NCBI RefSeq assembly: GCF_004010055.1
Contig: NZ_RQVT01000034.1
Coordinates: 1 to 64,000, forward strand
DNA from: Psychroflexus aestuariivivens
GTDB taxonomy: Bacteria > Bacteroidota > Bacteroidia > Flavobacteriales > Flavobacteriaceae
Length of the DNA: 64,000 nt
Reading direction: 5' to 3'
Both the position numbers and the translations under genes were made by a program. Each line of letters begins with the position of its first letter. Positions within the stretch are counted from its first letter, which is position 1. This document shows positions 16,510 to 25,730 of this stretch, one piece after another. Below the pieces are notes generated by a model. That model did no database searches. It saw nothing but the letters and a program-made list of their open reading frames with translations, and was not told the origin of the DNA.

Positions 16510-19323
16510 TTAAGCCACTAATACTTCGTTTAATTCATTAATTACATTATCCATTTCATTTCCGAAGAGTTGATACATTTTACCTCTGCCACCTTGATTA
16601 TCAAATGGGGTATAGTCCAAATCCTCTAGTTCTAAATGATAACTACTCACAATATGGTCCTTAATCATACGTAACCATTGCATTTGTTCTTTATCAAATC
16701 TATTATGCTTTCCTGCATTTTGTTTAAAAATCCAGTTTTTAAAATTTTCATCAATGGTTTTATCAAAAGCTACTAAATTACTGTCTATCCCACATGCCCT
16801 TCTTATCAGTGATACTAGAGCAGTAAGCTCATCTTTAGGTTGTTTGCTTTTCACCTCTTCAAGTTGAGAATAAGCATCCCAAACATAATCTGGTGATAAC
16901 AAAGGTTTTTCTAATTTCATCTTTTCCATCACCTCTTTAATCATTTTGAAAGTGATTTCCCTTCTGTTATAAGGTTGATTATAAAAGATGCTTAGAGCTT
17001 TAATTTCGTCTTTATTAGCTTCTAAATACGCATTAAAATCTTTAACTATTGCTTTGGCTTTATCTACAGAATTGGTGTCCCATTCACTTTTAATCACCGT
17101 GTCTATATTGATGCTATCAATGATTTGGTCATGCTCTTTTCTTACGTTCTCTAAGTAATCATTAAACTCACCATTAAAAGTTTTGCTTGCTTCATTTATT
17201 AATTCTTCCTGAGCTTTCTTTTTGGTTTCTTCAACCAATGCTGGTGTTCTGTCCTCAATGGGTATTTTATCAATTTCAGGTTGAGCTTTATCATTAATGG
17301 CGTCCTGGTCAAAAGCTGTGATGAGCTCTTTTGTGATTTGTTTTAGGTTTTTACCCTTAGAAAACTCTAGTATTTTATCTTTCTCTTTATCTGTGATTTG
17401 CTTTTCTAGGCGTATCAATCGGTTAGCTAAAGACATGAACAAATCTTCTTCTGCCACACCCATTGTAATGGCGCCAAGTAAATCCTTCATCGCCACACTT
17501 GGTTTACGTTCTAGGGGTCTACTATCTGTTTTCTTCGATTTGGTAGCGCCTACAGCATCTACAATAACAAAGTGTGTTTTACTATTTGCCGTTCGGGATA
17601 CCAATTGTAGTGAATCTTTATTTATAGTTCTAGTTCCCCTACCTTTCATCTGCTCGAAGTAGTTGACACTTTTCACATCACGCATAAAAAGTAGAACCTC
17701 TAAAGGCTTCACGTCAGTTCCTGTAGCAATCATATCTACTGTCACCGCTATACGTGGATGATAAGAATTTCTAAATCGATTTAGGACCGACTTAGGGTCT
17801 TCTTCAATTTTATAGGTTACTTTTTTACAGAAATCATTGCCTTCATCAAATTCTTCACGGATGATTTTTATGATATCATCTGCATGACTATCGGTTTTGG
17901 CAAAGACTAAAGTTTTTGGCACTTCATAGTCACCATTTTCATCACTTCGATTAGGGAAAATTGTGGTTTTTAAAGCTCTTTTGTATTCACGAATAATGTT
18001 TCTAATCTGACTAGGGTTGACTACTTTTTTATCTAAATCATTGCGCTTATATTCAGTGTCTTCATCTTCTTGCTGCCACCTCTTCTTTCTAGTCAGCTTA
18101 TCCCTCCTATCTACAAACCAGCCTGCTTTCACAGTCTCTCCCTTCTGTGAAATTTCAGTTTCAATCGTATAAACATCGTAGGGTACATTTACCCCATCAG
18201 TTACAGATTCTTCATAAGTGTATTGGCTCACTACATTTTCATTGAAGAAGCCAAAAGTTCTTTTATCAGGAGTAGCGGTTAATCCTATAAGGAACGCATC
18301 AAAATAATCTAAGACTTGTTTCCATAAATTATAAATGGAACGGTGAGCTTCATCTATAACAATAAAATCAAATTGTTCAATAGGCACTCTTGGCGTATAG
18401 TCCACAGGAAAAGCTTTCTTTTCAGACATTTTACTTTTCAGCCAACTACTCTCATTAGGATTATCTTGTTCAGCACTTTCTTCCAGTTCTTCTCCTTTTA
18501 AGATAGAATACAGGCGTTGTATGGTAGAAATAGAGACTTGGCTATCAGAAGCTATATAACTTGAAGTTAATCGCTGTACGTTGTATAATTCAGTAAATTT
18601 CCTGTTATCATCATTAGGCTGAAAAGTCATAAATTCTTGTTCTGCCTGCTCACCTAAATTTTTTGTATCTACCAAAAACAAGATTCGTTTAGCATCAGCA
18701 TGCTTCAGTAATCTATATACAAAAGTGGCAGCAGTAAATGTTTTCCCAGCTCCAGTAGCCATTTGAATCAAAGCTTTGGGTCTGTTTTTCTTGAAAGAAT
18801 GTTCAAGGTTATTTATAGCAACTATTTGAGCAGGTCTTAATCCAGTTTCATTCAAGTCAGGCATTGAGAGCAACCTCTCTCTTAGGCTTTTCCCTTTTTT
18901 TAGCCATTCTCCAATTGTTTCTGGCTTATGAAACCAAAACACTGCCCTTCCCCTAGGTTTTGGGTCTCTATAATCAGTAAAACGAGTTATAGTGCCAGTG
19001 CTTTCATAAACAAAAGGCAGCGGGTCATTATTTAAGTATTTTAATTTCGCGTTTGCATAATTTGTAGATTGGTCTTCTACGACTGTTAATCTATGACCTT
19101 CATCTTCTCTCTTGGCTTCAATTATACCAACAGGCTTCTTGTTTACAAAAAGCACATAGTCAGCTGGTCCAACATCAGTTTGATATTCCCTTACTGCAAC
19201 CCCTTTTTTTGCATTTAAATCAACTTTACTCTTTGACTGAACTTCCCAGCCTGCTTCAATAAGCATCTTATCGATTTTATCACGAGCTATTTGTTCAGGA
19301 TTTTGATTGGCATTCATTCTCAC
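16510..19323 (-). CDS. hsdR: Type I restriction endonuclease/translocase subunit
   Basis: 937 residues, first gene of the operon. A nuclease domain near the N-terminus shows D55 (GPADYVLF) and E69-A70-K71 (GIIEAKRE), the PD-(D/E)xK pattern. A superfamily 2 helicase follows with Walker A ATGAGKT (about 189-195), DEAH (324-327) and motifs V-VI (MIATGTDVKPLE, FEQMKGRGTR). The C-terminal about 350 residues form the helical EcoEI-type extension that contacts the methylase. It cleaves unmodified DNA after ATP-driven translocation. A second ATG at 19317 (MNANQNPEQIARDKID) is an equally possible start. The 431-base region upstream carries the 22-bp motif array. Confidence 0.96.
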   Translation of the reverse strand: MRMNANQNPEQIARDKIDKMLIEAGWEVQSKSKVDLNAKKGVAVREYQTDVGPADYVLFVNKKPVGIIEAKREDEGHRLTVVEDQSTNYANAKLKYLNNDPLPFVYESTGTITRFTDYRDPKPRGRAVFWFHKPETIGEWLKKGKSLRERLLSMPDLNETGLRPAQIVAINNLEHSFKKNRPKALIQMATGAGKTFTAATFVYRLLKHADAKRILFLVDTKNLGEQAEQEFMTFQPNDDNRKFTELYNVQRLTSSYIASDSQVSISTIQRLYSILKGEELEESAEQDNPNESSWLKSKMSEKKAFPVDYTPRVPIEQFDFIVIDEAHRSIYNLWKQVLDYFDAFLIGLTATPDKRTFGFFNENVVSQYTYEESVTDGVNVPYDVYTIETEISQKGETVKAGWFVDRRDKLTRKKRWQQEDEDTEYKRNDLDKKVVNPSQIRNIIREYKRALKTTIFPNRSDENGDYEVPKTLVFAKTDSHADDIIKIIREEFDEGNDFCKKVTYKIEEDPKSVLNRFRNSYHPRIAVTVDMIATGTDVKPLEVLLFMRDVKSVNYFEQMKGRGTRTINKDSLQLVSRTANSKTHFVIVDAVGATKSKKTDSRPLERKPSVAMKDLLGAITMGVAEEDLFMSLANRLIRLEKQITDKEKDKILEFSKGKNLKQITKELITAFDQDAINDKAQPEIDKIPIEDRTPALVEETKKKAQEELINEASKTFNGEFNDYLENVRKEHDQIIDSINIDTVIKSEWDTNSVDKAKAIVKDFNAYLEANKDEIKALSIFYNQPYNRREITFKMIKEVMEKMKLEKPLLSPDYVWDAYSQLEEVKSKQPKDELTALVSLIRRACGIDSNLVAFDKTIDENFKNWIFKQNAGKHNRFDKEQMQWLRMIKDHIVSSYHLELEDLDYTPFDNQGGRGKMYQLFGNEMDNVINELNEVLVA

Positions 19324-19552
19324 GTATACTTATTGTCTATAAAGCAAGTTACTTTTAGAAACTTTTCATTGATAAATTGTAAAAGTTTTTAAATGTACAA
19401 AAAACGCAAATTGTATTCAACGAACTGCAAAAAATAAAAAATTTAAGTAAGTTTAAGTTTCAGATAAAAAATGAGAAGCATTAAAAAACGACATTAAGAC
19501 AAACAAAAACTTACAAGCAGAATAAATAAATTTACAATAGGAGAAAATGTAT

Positions 19553-19618
19553 AATTGTGTACATTGTTTAATTTAATTATGTACATCAAATTTTAAAGTT
19601 TTGTACATTAATTAAAGA
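19553..19618. repeat. Three TGTACA-centred direct repeats with 22-bp period
   Basis: Three contiguous 22-base units (19553-19574, 19575-19596, 19597-19618), each with TGTACAT at the same place; the TGTACA palindromes start at 19558, 19580 and 19602. A loose consensus is AATTxTGTACATxxAATTTAA. The period is two DNA turns, so a dimeric protein would sit on the same face at each unit. The array lies 230-295 bases upstream of hsdR; a fourth isolated TGTACA is at 19394-19399. Likely an operator or protein-binding array. The rest of the 431-base gap (19324-19754) contains no gene I can support. Confidence 0.6.
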
Positions 19619-19678
19619 AGTCTTGTAGAGTTAATCTTTAGTATTTATAATGTACTGATTTGTAAAGCAGTAAACACA

Positions 19679-19709
19679 TAAAAAAACCGCCTCAGAATTT
19701 GAGACGGTT
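19679..19709 (-). terminator. Rho-independent terminator of the T9SS/PID-CTERM operon
   Basis: On the minus strand AACCGTCTCA pairs with TGAGGCGGTT (one mismatch, short AT loop) and is followed by a T run. It comes about 45 bases after the end of the small PID-CTERM-like gene. Confidence 0.8.
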
Positions 19710-19754
19710 GAACATTATATTAAACCTTTAATACTTCATATGTCTAGGACAGAA

Positions 19755-19967
19755 TCAAGCACTTTGTTTTTGTTTCCAAAAATACCAAAGTCCTAAACTC
19801 AAACCAAGTAGAAGCAACACAAAAATGTTGGTATCTATCGGTGCTTCTGGATCTTGAACATCTTCAAAAGGAGGCAATGGGGGTTAATAAGCCAATACAT
19901 TCGATCCAATAAAAAAGCATCCCACGGCCGCTATCTTAATCAATCTATCTAATATTTTGGTTCTCAT
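19755..19967 (-). pseudogene. PID-CTERM-like small protein gene with an in-frame stop
   Basis: The frame from ATG 19967 encodes a signal peptide (MRTKILDRLIKIAAVGC, then FFIGSNVLAY), then hits TAA at 19886-19884. Reading on in the same frame gives PPLPPFEDVQDPEAPIDTN, then a hydrophobic IFVLLLLGLSLGLWYF stretch and a WKQKQSA tail, ending TGA at 19755. This is the PID-CTERM layout (PID motif, membrane helix, basic tail) known for tiny flavobacterial proteins encoded beside large T9SS-sorted proteins. Only one stop codon breaks it, at the junction where the mature protein should begin. It starts 5 bases after the big T9SS gene. Loss of function seems recent, or the base is a sequencing error. 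Confidence 0.65.
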
Positions 19968-19972
19968 GTTTA

Positions 19973-22900
19973 TTATTTTATCATTATTTTTTTAACAATT
20001 ATTTTTTCATCAACTTTTAGGCGTGCAAAGTAAATTCCACTTTTCAGCAAACCTTCTAAATTCATTTTTAGTTGCTGATTCTCTACCTTGTGTGCGTCTT
20101 CATATAACTTTTGACCTAAGGCTGAATGAATAGTCACTTTTATTTCCGAATAAGTATCAGGCAAAGTGATGGTGAAATTACCATGACTCGGGTTTGGATA
20201 AAGTCGTACATCAGCATCCAGATTTGGTGTCTCTGTACTTAAAGTCTCATTGAAAAGAATTTCAAAACGATCGCTGATATCAGCGCCTTCTGCATCTATT
20301 GTGTAATAATGGATATAATCCGAATCTGACTCCAATAGAGTTTCTGTGCCACTATAGTTGTCTTTTAAAACAACGTCAACATTTTCAAATTCTGGCACAT
20401 CAATCCTCAAGGCATAGTTCAAACTTTGATAATTTGTAATGTCTAAATCTATTTGTTCTCCGTCTTCAGGAATAGCTCGACTTTGAATACTAAAGCGTTC
20501 TCCCTCTGCTCGACTAGCTAACTCTTCAGACTCCATAAAAAATTTAGTTGCGTCTGTTAAGTCTGCTAAATTGGTGAATTGGTCGCCAAACTTGATTACT
20601 GTACCATCTAATGCATTATCATCATTGATGTTTTGATTTGCGTCAAACAAATCAATTTGAATTTTGGAAACAGATGAATTGTCTGTATTGCTGTAAATTT
20701 CATTATTCAACTGATTGACAGCTTTATCTGCTTCAGAGAAATTTAATGCAGTAAGGTTGTCATTCGGATCGGCTTGGTCGGTTTGAATAAACACAGATTG
20801 TGAAGCTTGCAAGTATTGGTCAGCATTGCTACTTACATTATTGTTGCTACCATCGGACAAGTCTATAGCGACAAAACCGCCTTTGTTGTTGACACCAGTA
20901 TCCCAAACCCAGAAATAATTGGTGTTTAGGTTAGAAGATTGCGAAGCATTCAGCACACCCGTCATATCTACTGGCGATTGGTATGGATTTCCTATTAAAT
21001 TGAAATTGCCGCCTTCTTCCGTAGAAAGATTACTGGCATTGATTGCAAAATTCCCAGTGTACAAAGTCCCTTTGGTTCTTATCACTGTTGGCGTTGCTGG
21101 TGGAGACGCTTGGGTTAAATCTATAGTTCGATCTCCACGAATTAGTATATAATAACCATCACCAACCTCTAATGTATTGATATTTGTATTGGTGACAATT
21201 TCGTAAGCTTCGGTAGAATTATTAAATATTAATAATGAAGGATTATTGGTTGCGGTGTCATCAAAACCATTTGTACTGCCTCCACTACCAGTAATATGAG
21301 TTCCCAAACCAGGCGTATTATTTCCACCTTCTTGCCAATTTTCTCGAATTGTTCCAGAAGTGTTTACTGGTGAAGCAAAAAAGCGAAATGCACGTTGCGG
21401 TGGAATATAGCGTTCCACCATCACTTCACCTGTAATGGAAGCGTTAGAACCGACTGTATCTACAAAAGCAGTTTCTGTGGAATTAGACTTTAAAACTAAA
21501 AACCCATTGGATTTAAAAGTTCCTGAGTTCAACTGAAGTAAATCCGTTACATTCATTTCGTTACTCAAATTTGGTCCGCCCAGACCAGAATTGACCACTC
21601 TATTGATTGTATTATTCACAAAAGAAAGTTGATCTATATTTTGATCTGTCACGCCTACAAAATCAATTGTAGCGTTAGTGGCATCGATAATACCGTTAGT
21701 TTTGGTAATGTTTCCGCCTAATTTTAACGTTTGCGAACCTAACGGCAAATCACCTTCGGTAAGATTTAAATTACCTTGAACTTCAAAGCCGTCAGGAATA
21801 CTGAAATTAGCATCATTGTTTAAGGTTAAATTGCCTTGGTGTAAATCATTTTCAAAAAGTCCGGATTGAATTGTCGTTGGTCCAATAAATTCTATTGTGC
21901 CTGCTCCATCTAAATGTCCATTGCTTGCACTCAGCTGATTGCTCAGGATTAAATTCTGTAAGGCATTCACCTCTAAATTACCATTAATTAAATTCAGAGC
22001 ATTCACCTGTAAATTGTCAATATTGGAAATCACTTCTCCAGTATTGTCAACATTTACAGTTGCTAAATTCAAATTTGATAAGATATCGGAGAAAATATTT
22101 TGATTACTTCCTAAAAAGTTAAGGTCAACTGCAGATAAATTCAAGCCTGAACTCTGATTGACCGTTAAATCCCCATAAATATCTAATGTATTCGATAAGA
22201 CTGTTGTTCCAGTAGATGATAAATTCAAGCTGTAATATCCTCCGATTTCGGTGACTGTTTGATCAGTTCCGGCATAAATAATTGTATTGGGGTTGGTTGA
22301 TGCATCAACTGTTGCGCCATTGTTAAGGTTGAAATTATTTAGAATTTCTAATTCTGTACCCGATTGCATTTCAAGGTTTGCATTATCGGAAACCACTAAG
22401 TTATAAAGCGAAGTTGTTCCAGAAATCGTTGCGGTAGACGCCGTGGCATCATCTAACAAATATATCGTGCTTTGACCAGGATTGATGGTTCCGTTGACGT
22501 CCAGCGTACCGAAATTGATTCCGCCGCCACCTTCATTTGGGCCGCCATAAAGGTAAATCTGGGAAGCACCTTCAAGATTGAAAGTTGCGTTGTTAGAAAC
22601 TTCCAAGGTTCTCATTCTCACCTCTCCAGCTGTAACATCTGTAGATCCAGATTGTGAATAGCCACTATTGGTATTGATTGTGGGTTCAAAGGCATAATTG
22701 GTTGCATCGGGAATAGATACATTTGCCGTTTCATCAGGTACCCGTCCTCCATTCCAATTGGACAATACATTCCAGTTTTCATTGCTAGATGGTGTGTTGT
22801 TAACAGCACCTATCCAAACAAAATCGCCTTCGCTTTCTTTTTCTGAGAGCATCCAATATTTAGTAAAATTAGTATCGTTATTTTCAGCTAAGTAGAAGAC

Positions 22901-24634
22901 AGAGTGGTTACTCAACTCTACCCAGTTTTCTGAACTACTTGTATTGGTGCTACCGTGCTCATGAGGCGTCACCCCGCTATATGGCAAGTGGTGATCCCAT
23001 GTGATTAAATCTCCTTCGGGATTGGCATTCAGGTCTTCATCCTGATAGGCAAAACGAACAGTAAATCTAGATTGTGCTGACCCGCCTTCTCGCCTAATTT
23101 GATATAAACGTTGGACTGCACTTCGGTTTGCTGTAGTTCCGTTGATTTCAATACCTCCAGTATTATCGATGTGTTCACCATATTGACCTCTAGAGACTAG
23201 CATCGTTACTGCTGTTGGTATAGCGCTACCTCCAACAGAATTAAAGATAAGACGTGTATTTTCATTACCGAAGTCATAAGTCACATTATTTTGTAAACCA
23301 GTTCTTCTAATTTTACCCGTGACATCTCCGCTTCCCGTTGTCGATGCTGAACTTCCCATAGTCAACACCCACGAATCTAAATCATTAAAATCTTGGGTAC
23401 TATCTGCAAAATTCGTACTTCCATAAGCAGTTTGTGCATAACCTGTATAATCATTGACCAATTCTAATAAGCCAATATCAGCATTTGGATTATCCGCCGC
23501 TAAGTCTAAAACCCCATTAATGGTAAAATCACGATCAGCTTTGACGCCATTGGTATTTGAAATTGTAAAATTATTGATGATGTTTGAAGATGGAACTTCA
23601 TTCCCCATAGTAATTTGGCTATTATGTTGACTATAAAGTAAATTCAGACTCGTTCCGAAGTTAGGCGAAGTTTGTAGTGTCCCACCAGAACGTTCAATTG
23701 TAGCGCCAGTAGAAATATTAAGTGCATTTCCTCCCAGATTTAAGCTACCATCTAAAATTTTCAAAATACCTGTAACGGTTTGATTTCGACTTAAAGTCAC
23801 TCCAGAATTTGAGGAATTATTTACTGTAAAATTGATATTCGTAGTTCGGTTTTGCACGCCAGTAAATCCAGACCTAATAATACTACTGCTTCCAAAGACT
23901 GAATTCTGAGCGATACTTCCAGTATATTCTACCGTAATTTGATTGGTTGAACCAGTCTGGATAAAAAACCGCTCTCTGGCTAGACTAGACACTTGCGAGC
24001 TGACTCCTAAAGTTTGTGGAGAAGAACCCCGTAGATATAATCCAGAATTATTTAAACTACCATTAGATTGATTAATCGTTAAACCTCCATTGATAAAAGC
24101 ATCTCCATAAACGTCGAAATAAATTGCAGAATTGCTTCCACCATCAACGTAAATAAATTGGCCACCATTGACGATAAATTCATCCAAAATTTCTACAGAA
24201 AGTTGTGGGTTATTTCCAAAATCTGTAAGAAATTGACCACCTGAATTTATTACAAACCTGTCCGTTCTTGCGGCAAACTGAGTGTTTGAATTGGTATTTA
24301 TATTTACTGTAAAATCACCATTGATTGTCAATGTTCCTAACAATTCAAAGAAACCATCACCAGTAGTGGTATAAGTCACATCGCTTCCGTTGCGAATGGT
24401 AATATTGGTTTGTTGACCCGAAAAAGGTGGATTCGGAGCAGCTATCCAATTTCCATTATTATAGATTTGCCAAGTAGAGGTACTAGCGAAACTTTGATTA
24501 TTTCCAATTACAGATCTGTAATCTCCCTGTTGCTGAGCCACAAGATTAAGGCTAAAGAAAGAAATAAAAACTAACAAACTAAGCTGTTTTTTTTGAAAAA
24601 CAGCTTTAATGAATCGGCGAATGCATTTTTTCAT
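19973..24634 (-). CDS. Large T9SS type A sorting domain-containing protein
   Basis: 1553 residues. Signal peptide near residues 15-34 (LLVFISFFSLNLVAQ). The start of the mature protein (VIGNNQSFASTSTWQIYNNGNW, shortened here: SFASTSTWQIYNNGNW) is the pattern seen in flavobacterial surface proteins with G8-like beta-helix regions; residues 60-1050 are Asn/Gly/Thr-rich repeats of LTINGDF and LNLNNGATVD type that predict a long beta-helix. From about 1480 (VRLYPNPSHGNFTITLP) to the end (IIVKKIMIK) is the T9SS sorting domain. Role: surface-exposed, perhaps adhesion. It is followed in the same operon by the PID-CTERM-like gene. No enzyme motif seen. Confidence 0.88.
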   Translation of the reverse strand: MKKCIRRFIKAVFQKKQLSLLVFISFFSLNLVAQQQGDYRSVIGNNQSFASTSTWQIYNNGNWIAAPNPPFSGQQTNITIRNGSDVTYTTTGDGFFELLGTLTINGDFTVNINTNSNTQFAARTDRFVINSGGQFLTDFGNNPQLSVEILDEFIVNGGQFIYVDGGSNSAIYFDVYGDAFINGGLTINQSNGSLNNSGLYLRGSSPQTLGVSSQVSSLARERFFIQTGSTNQITVEYTGSIAQNSVFGSSSIIRSGFTGVQNRTTNINFTVNNSSNSGVTLSRNQTVTGILKILDGSLNLGGNALNISTGATIERSGGTLQTSPNFGTSLNLLYSQHNSQITMGNEVPSSNIINNFTISNTNGVKADRDFTINGVLDLAADNPNADIGLLELVNDYTGYAQTAYGSTNFADSTQDFNDLDSWVLTMGSSASTTGSGDVTGKIRRTGLQNNVTYDFGNENTRLIFNSVGGSAIPTAVTMLVSRGQYGEHIDNTGGIEINGTTANRSAVQRLYQIRREGGSAQSRFTVRFAYQDEDLNANPEGDLITWDHHLPYSGVTPHEHGSTNTSSSENWVELSNHSVFYLAENNDTNFTKYWMLSEKESEGDFVWIGAVNNTPSSNENWNVLSNWNGGRVPDETANVSIPDATNYAFEPTINTNSGYSQSGSTDVTAGEVRMRTLEVSNNATFNLEGASQIYLYGGPNEGGGGINFGTLDVNGTINPGQSTIYLLDDATASTATISGTTSLYNLVVSDNANLEMQSGTELEILNNFNLNNGATVDASTNPNTIIYAGTDQTVTEIGGYYSLNLSSTGTTVLSNTLDIYGDLTVNQSSGLNLSAVDLNFLGSNQNIFSDILSNLNLATVNVDNTGEVISNIDNLQVNALNLINGNLEVNALQNLILSNQLSASNGHLDGAGTIEFIGPTTIQSGLFENDLHQGNLTLNNDANFSIPDGFEVQGNLNLTEGDLPLGSQTLKLGGNITKTNGIIDATNATIDFVGVTDQNIDQLSFVNNTINRVVNSGLGGPNLSNEMNVTDLLQLNSGTFKSNGFLVLKSNSTETAFVDTVGSNASITGEVMVERYIPPQRAFRFFASPVNTSGTIRENWQEGGNNTPGLGTHITGSGGSTNGFDDTATNNPSLLIFNNSTEAYEIVTNTNINTLEVGDGYYILIRGDRTIDLTQASPPATPTVIRTKGTLYTGNFAINASNLSTEEGGNFNLIGNPYQSPVDMTGVLNASQSSNLNTNYFWVWDTGVNNKGGFVAIDLSDGSNNNVSSNADQYLQASQSVFIQTDQADPNDNLTALNFSEADKAVNQLNNEIYSNTDNSSVSKIQIDLFDANQNINDDNALDGTVIKFGDQFTNLADLTDATKFFMESEELASRAEGERFSIQSRAIPEDGEQIDLDITNYQSLNYALRIDVPEFENVDVVLKDNYSGTETLLESDSDYIHYYTIDAEGADISDRFEILFNETLSTETPNLDADVRLYPNPSHGNFTITLPDTYSEIKVTIHSALGQKLYEDAHKVENQQLKMNLEGLLKSGIYFARLKVDEKIIVKKIMIK

Positions 24635-24795
24635 AACTCTAAAAATTATATCGTTTTTTCCGAAAATAAAGACTTAAACCACCAATAATTCATAAAAAAG
24701 GTTAAAACATGTTTAAGTTTACATAAACCTTAATCTGGGGTGCTCTGAATTCGTTTTTTTAATTTTTTCTAAACAATTGTTTAATAAATTGAATT

Positions 24796-25605
24796 TTATA
24801 AAATTAAAATCCACCAAAGCAAAGGCAAAGCCTCAACCCAAAAAATTGTATAATAACGACTTCGCTGGCGACCAGAATATAACAGGAGAAAAAGAAGTAT
24901 AGCATAACGCAAAGCCAATTCAGCAGAATTTGTGTAAAATTCAAAATAAACCTCAATCAGTATAGCAAAGAGAATCAAAATACTACCAATAATTTTTGCT
25001 TTGGATTCGCCAAATAACTGCGGTATGGTTTTCAATTCAGCATCATCCCAACCCAAATCCCTGATTTCAAATGGAATAATTAGCACCAATACCAGCAAAA
25101 ACCTCAGCAAAGCATAGCAGATGTCCTGCGGTCCTATGTTTGAAAAGTCAAAGTCATTGGACAACAAAGGCAAAAACACAGTTGCGCCAGTCCATACTAT
25201 GGCAATAATAAAGACTTTAAGTCCAGACATATTGCGTAGATTTTTCGATTTTGGTGACAATGGTACGGCATATAAAAAAGTAAGCACACCAAGCCCTAAA
25301 ATCAAAAAAAACAAACCTAAATTCAGTTGAAATAAAAAATAAAACATCAAAGGAATTACTGCAAAAGAGAAAATTTGAATTTGTTGTAATCGCTTATTTA
25401 GACCTCGAAATTGAAATTTGGCAATGCCTGAAAACTTTACAAAATTATAGGCAGTTATGGTCGCTGTAAACAAAAAGGCATAAAGATTTAGGTCTCTGTT
25501 CAAATTCAATTGCCAAATCGAAATTTCTGCAAATACCACTACCGCCAAGGCAACATGAATGCTGGCGTTCAAATAAAAATCAAAGATTTGTTTAAGATAT
25601 TTCAC
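24796..25605 (-). CDS. UbiA-like polytopic membrane protein lacking the first Asp motif
   Basis: 269 residues with about eight hydrophobic segments. The stretch EIRDLGWDDAELKTIPQLFG (about 180-199) looks like the second Asp-rich motif of UbiA prenyltransferases (RDxxxDxxxxxxTxPxxxG). The place of the first motif (NxxxDxxxD after TM2) reads NFVKFSGIAKFQ, without aspartates, so activity as a standard prenyltransferase is doubtful. It is divergent from gcvP, 125 bases away. Could be an uncharacterised UbiA-family branch common in Flavobacteriia; the assignment rests on fold pattern and one motif. Confidence 0.6.
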   Translation of the reverse strand: MKYLKQIFDFYLNASIHVALAVVVFAEISIWQLNLNRDLNLYAFLFTATITAYNFVKFSGIAKFQFRGLNKRLQQIQIFSFAVIPLMFYFLFQLNLGLFFLILGLGVLTFLYAVPLSPKSKNLRNMSGLKVFIIAIVWTGATVFLPLLSNDFDFSNIGPQDICYALLRFLLVLVLIIPFEIRDLGWDDAELKTIPQLFGESKAKIIGSILILFAILIEVYFEFYTNSAELALRYAILLFLLLYSGRQRSRYYTIFWVEALPLLWWILIL

Positions 25606-25697
25606 ATGGCAAAAGTAAAAGATATTTGGTGAATAAATTTACACCAATATTAACGATAGTATTTCCGTCTTTAACAAGTGTTTCTTTATAAAAAATG

Positions 25698-25705
25698 TAT
25701 TTTTG
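25698..25705 (+). promoter_or_regulatory. Candidate -7 element for gcvP
   Basis: TATTTTTG fits TAnnTTTG and lies 25 bases before the gcvP ATG. It supports the ATG at 25731 rather than an in-frame ATG at 25695 that would lie upstream of transcription start. Confidence 0.45.
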
Positions 25706-25730
25706 CAAGCAAATTTTTAAAGAATCTTCA

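Noticed and set aside
19394..19399. Fourth TGTACA motif as part of the hsdR array
   Set aside because: It lies 164 bases from the first array unit, not a multiple of 22, and lacks the AATT flank.
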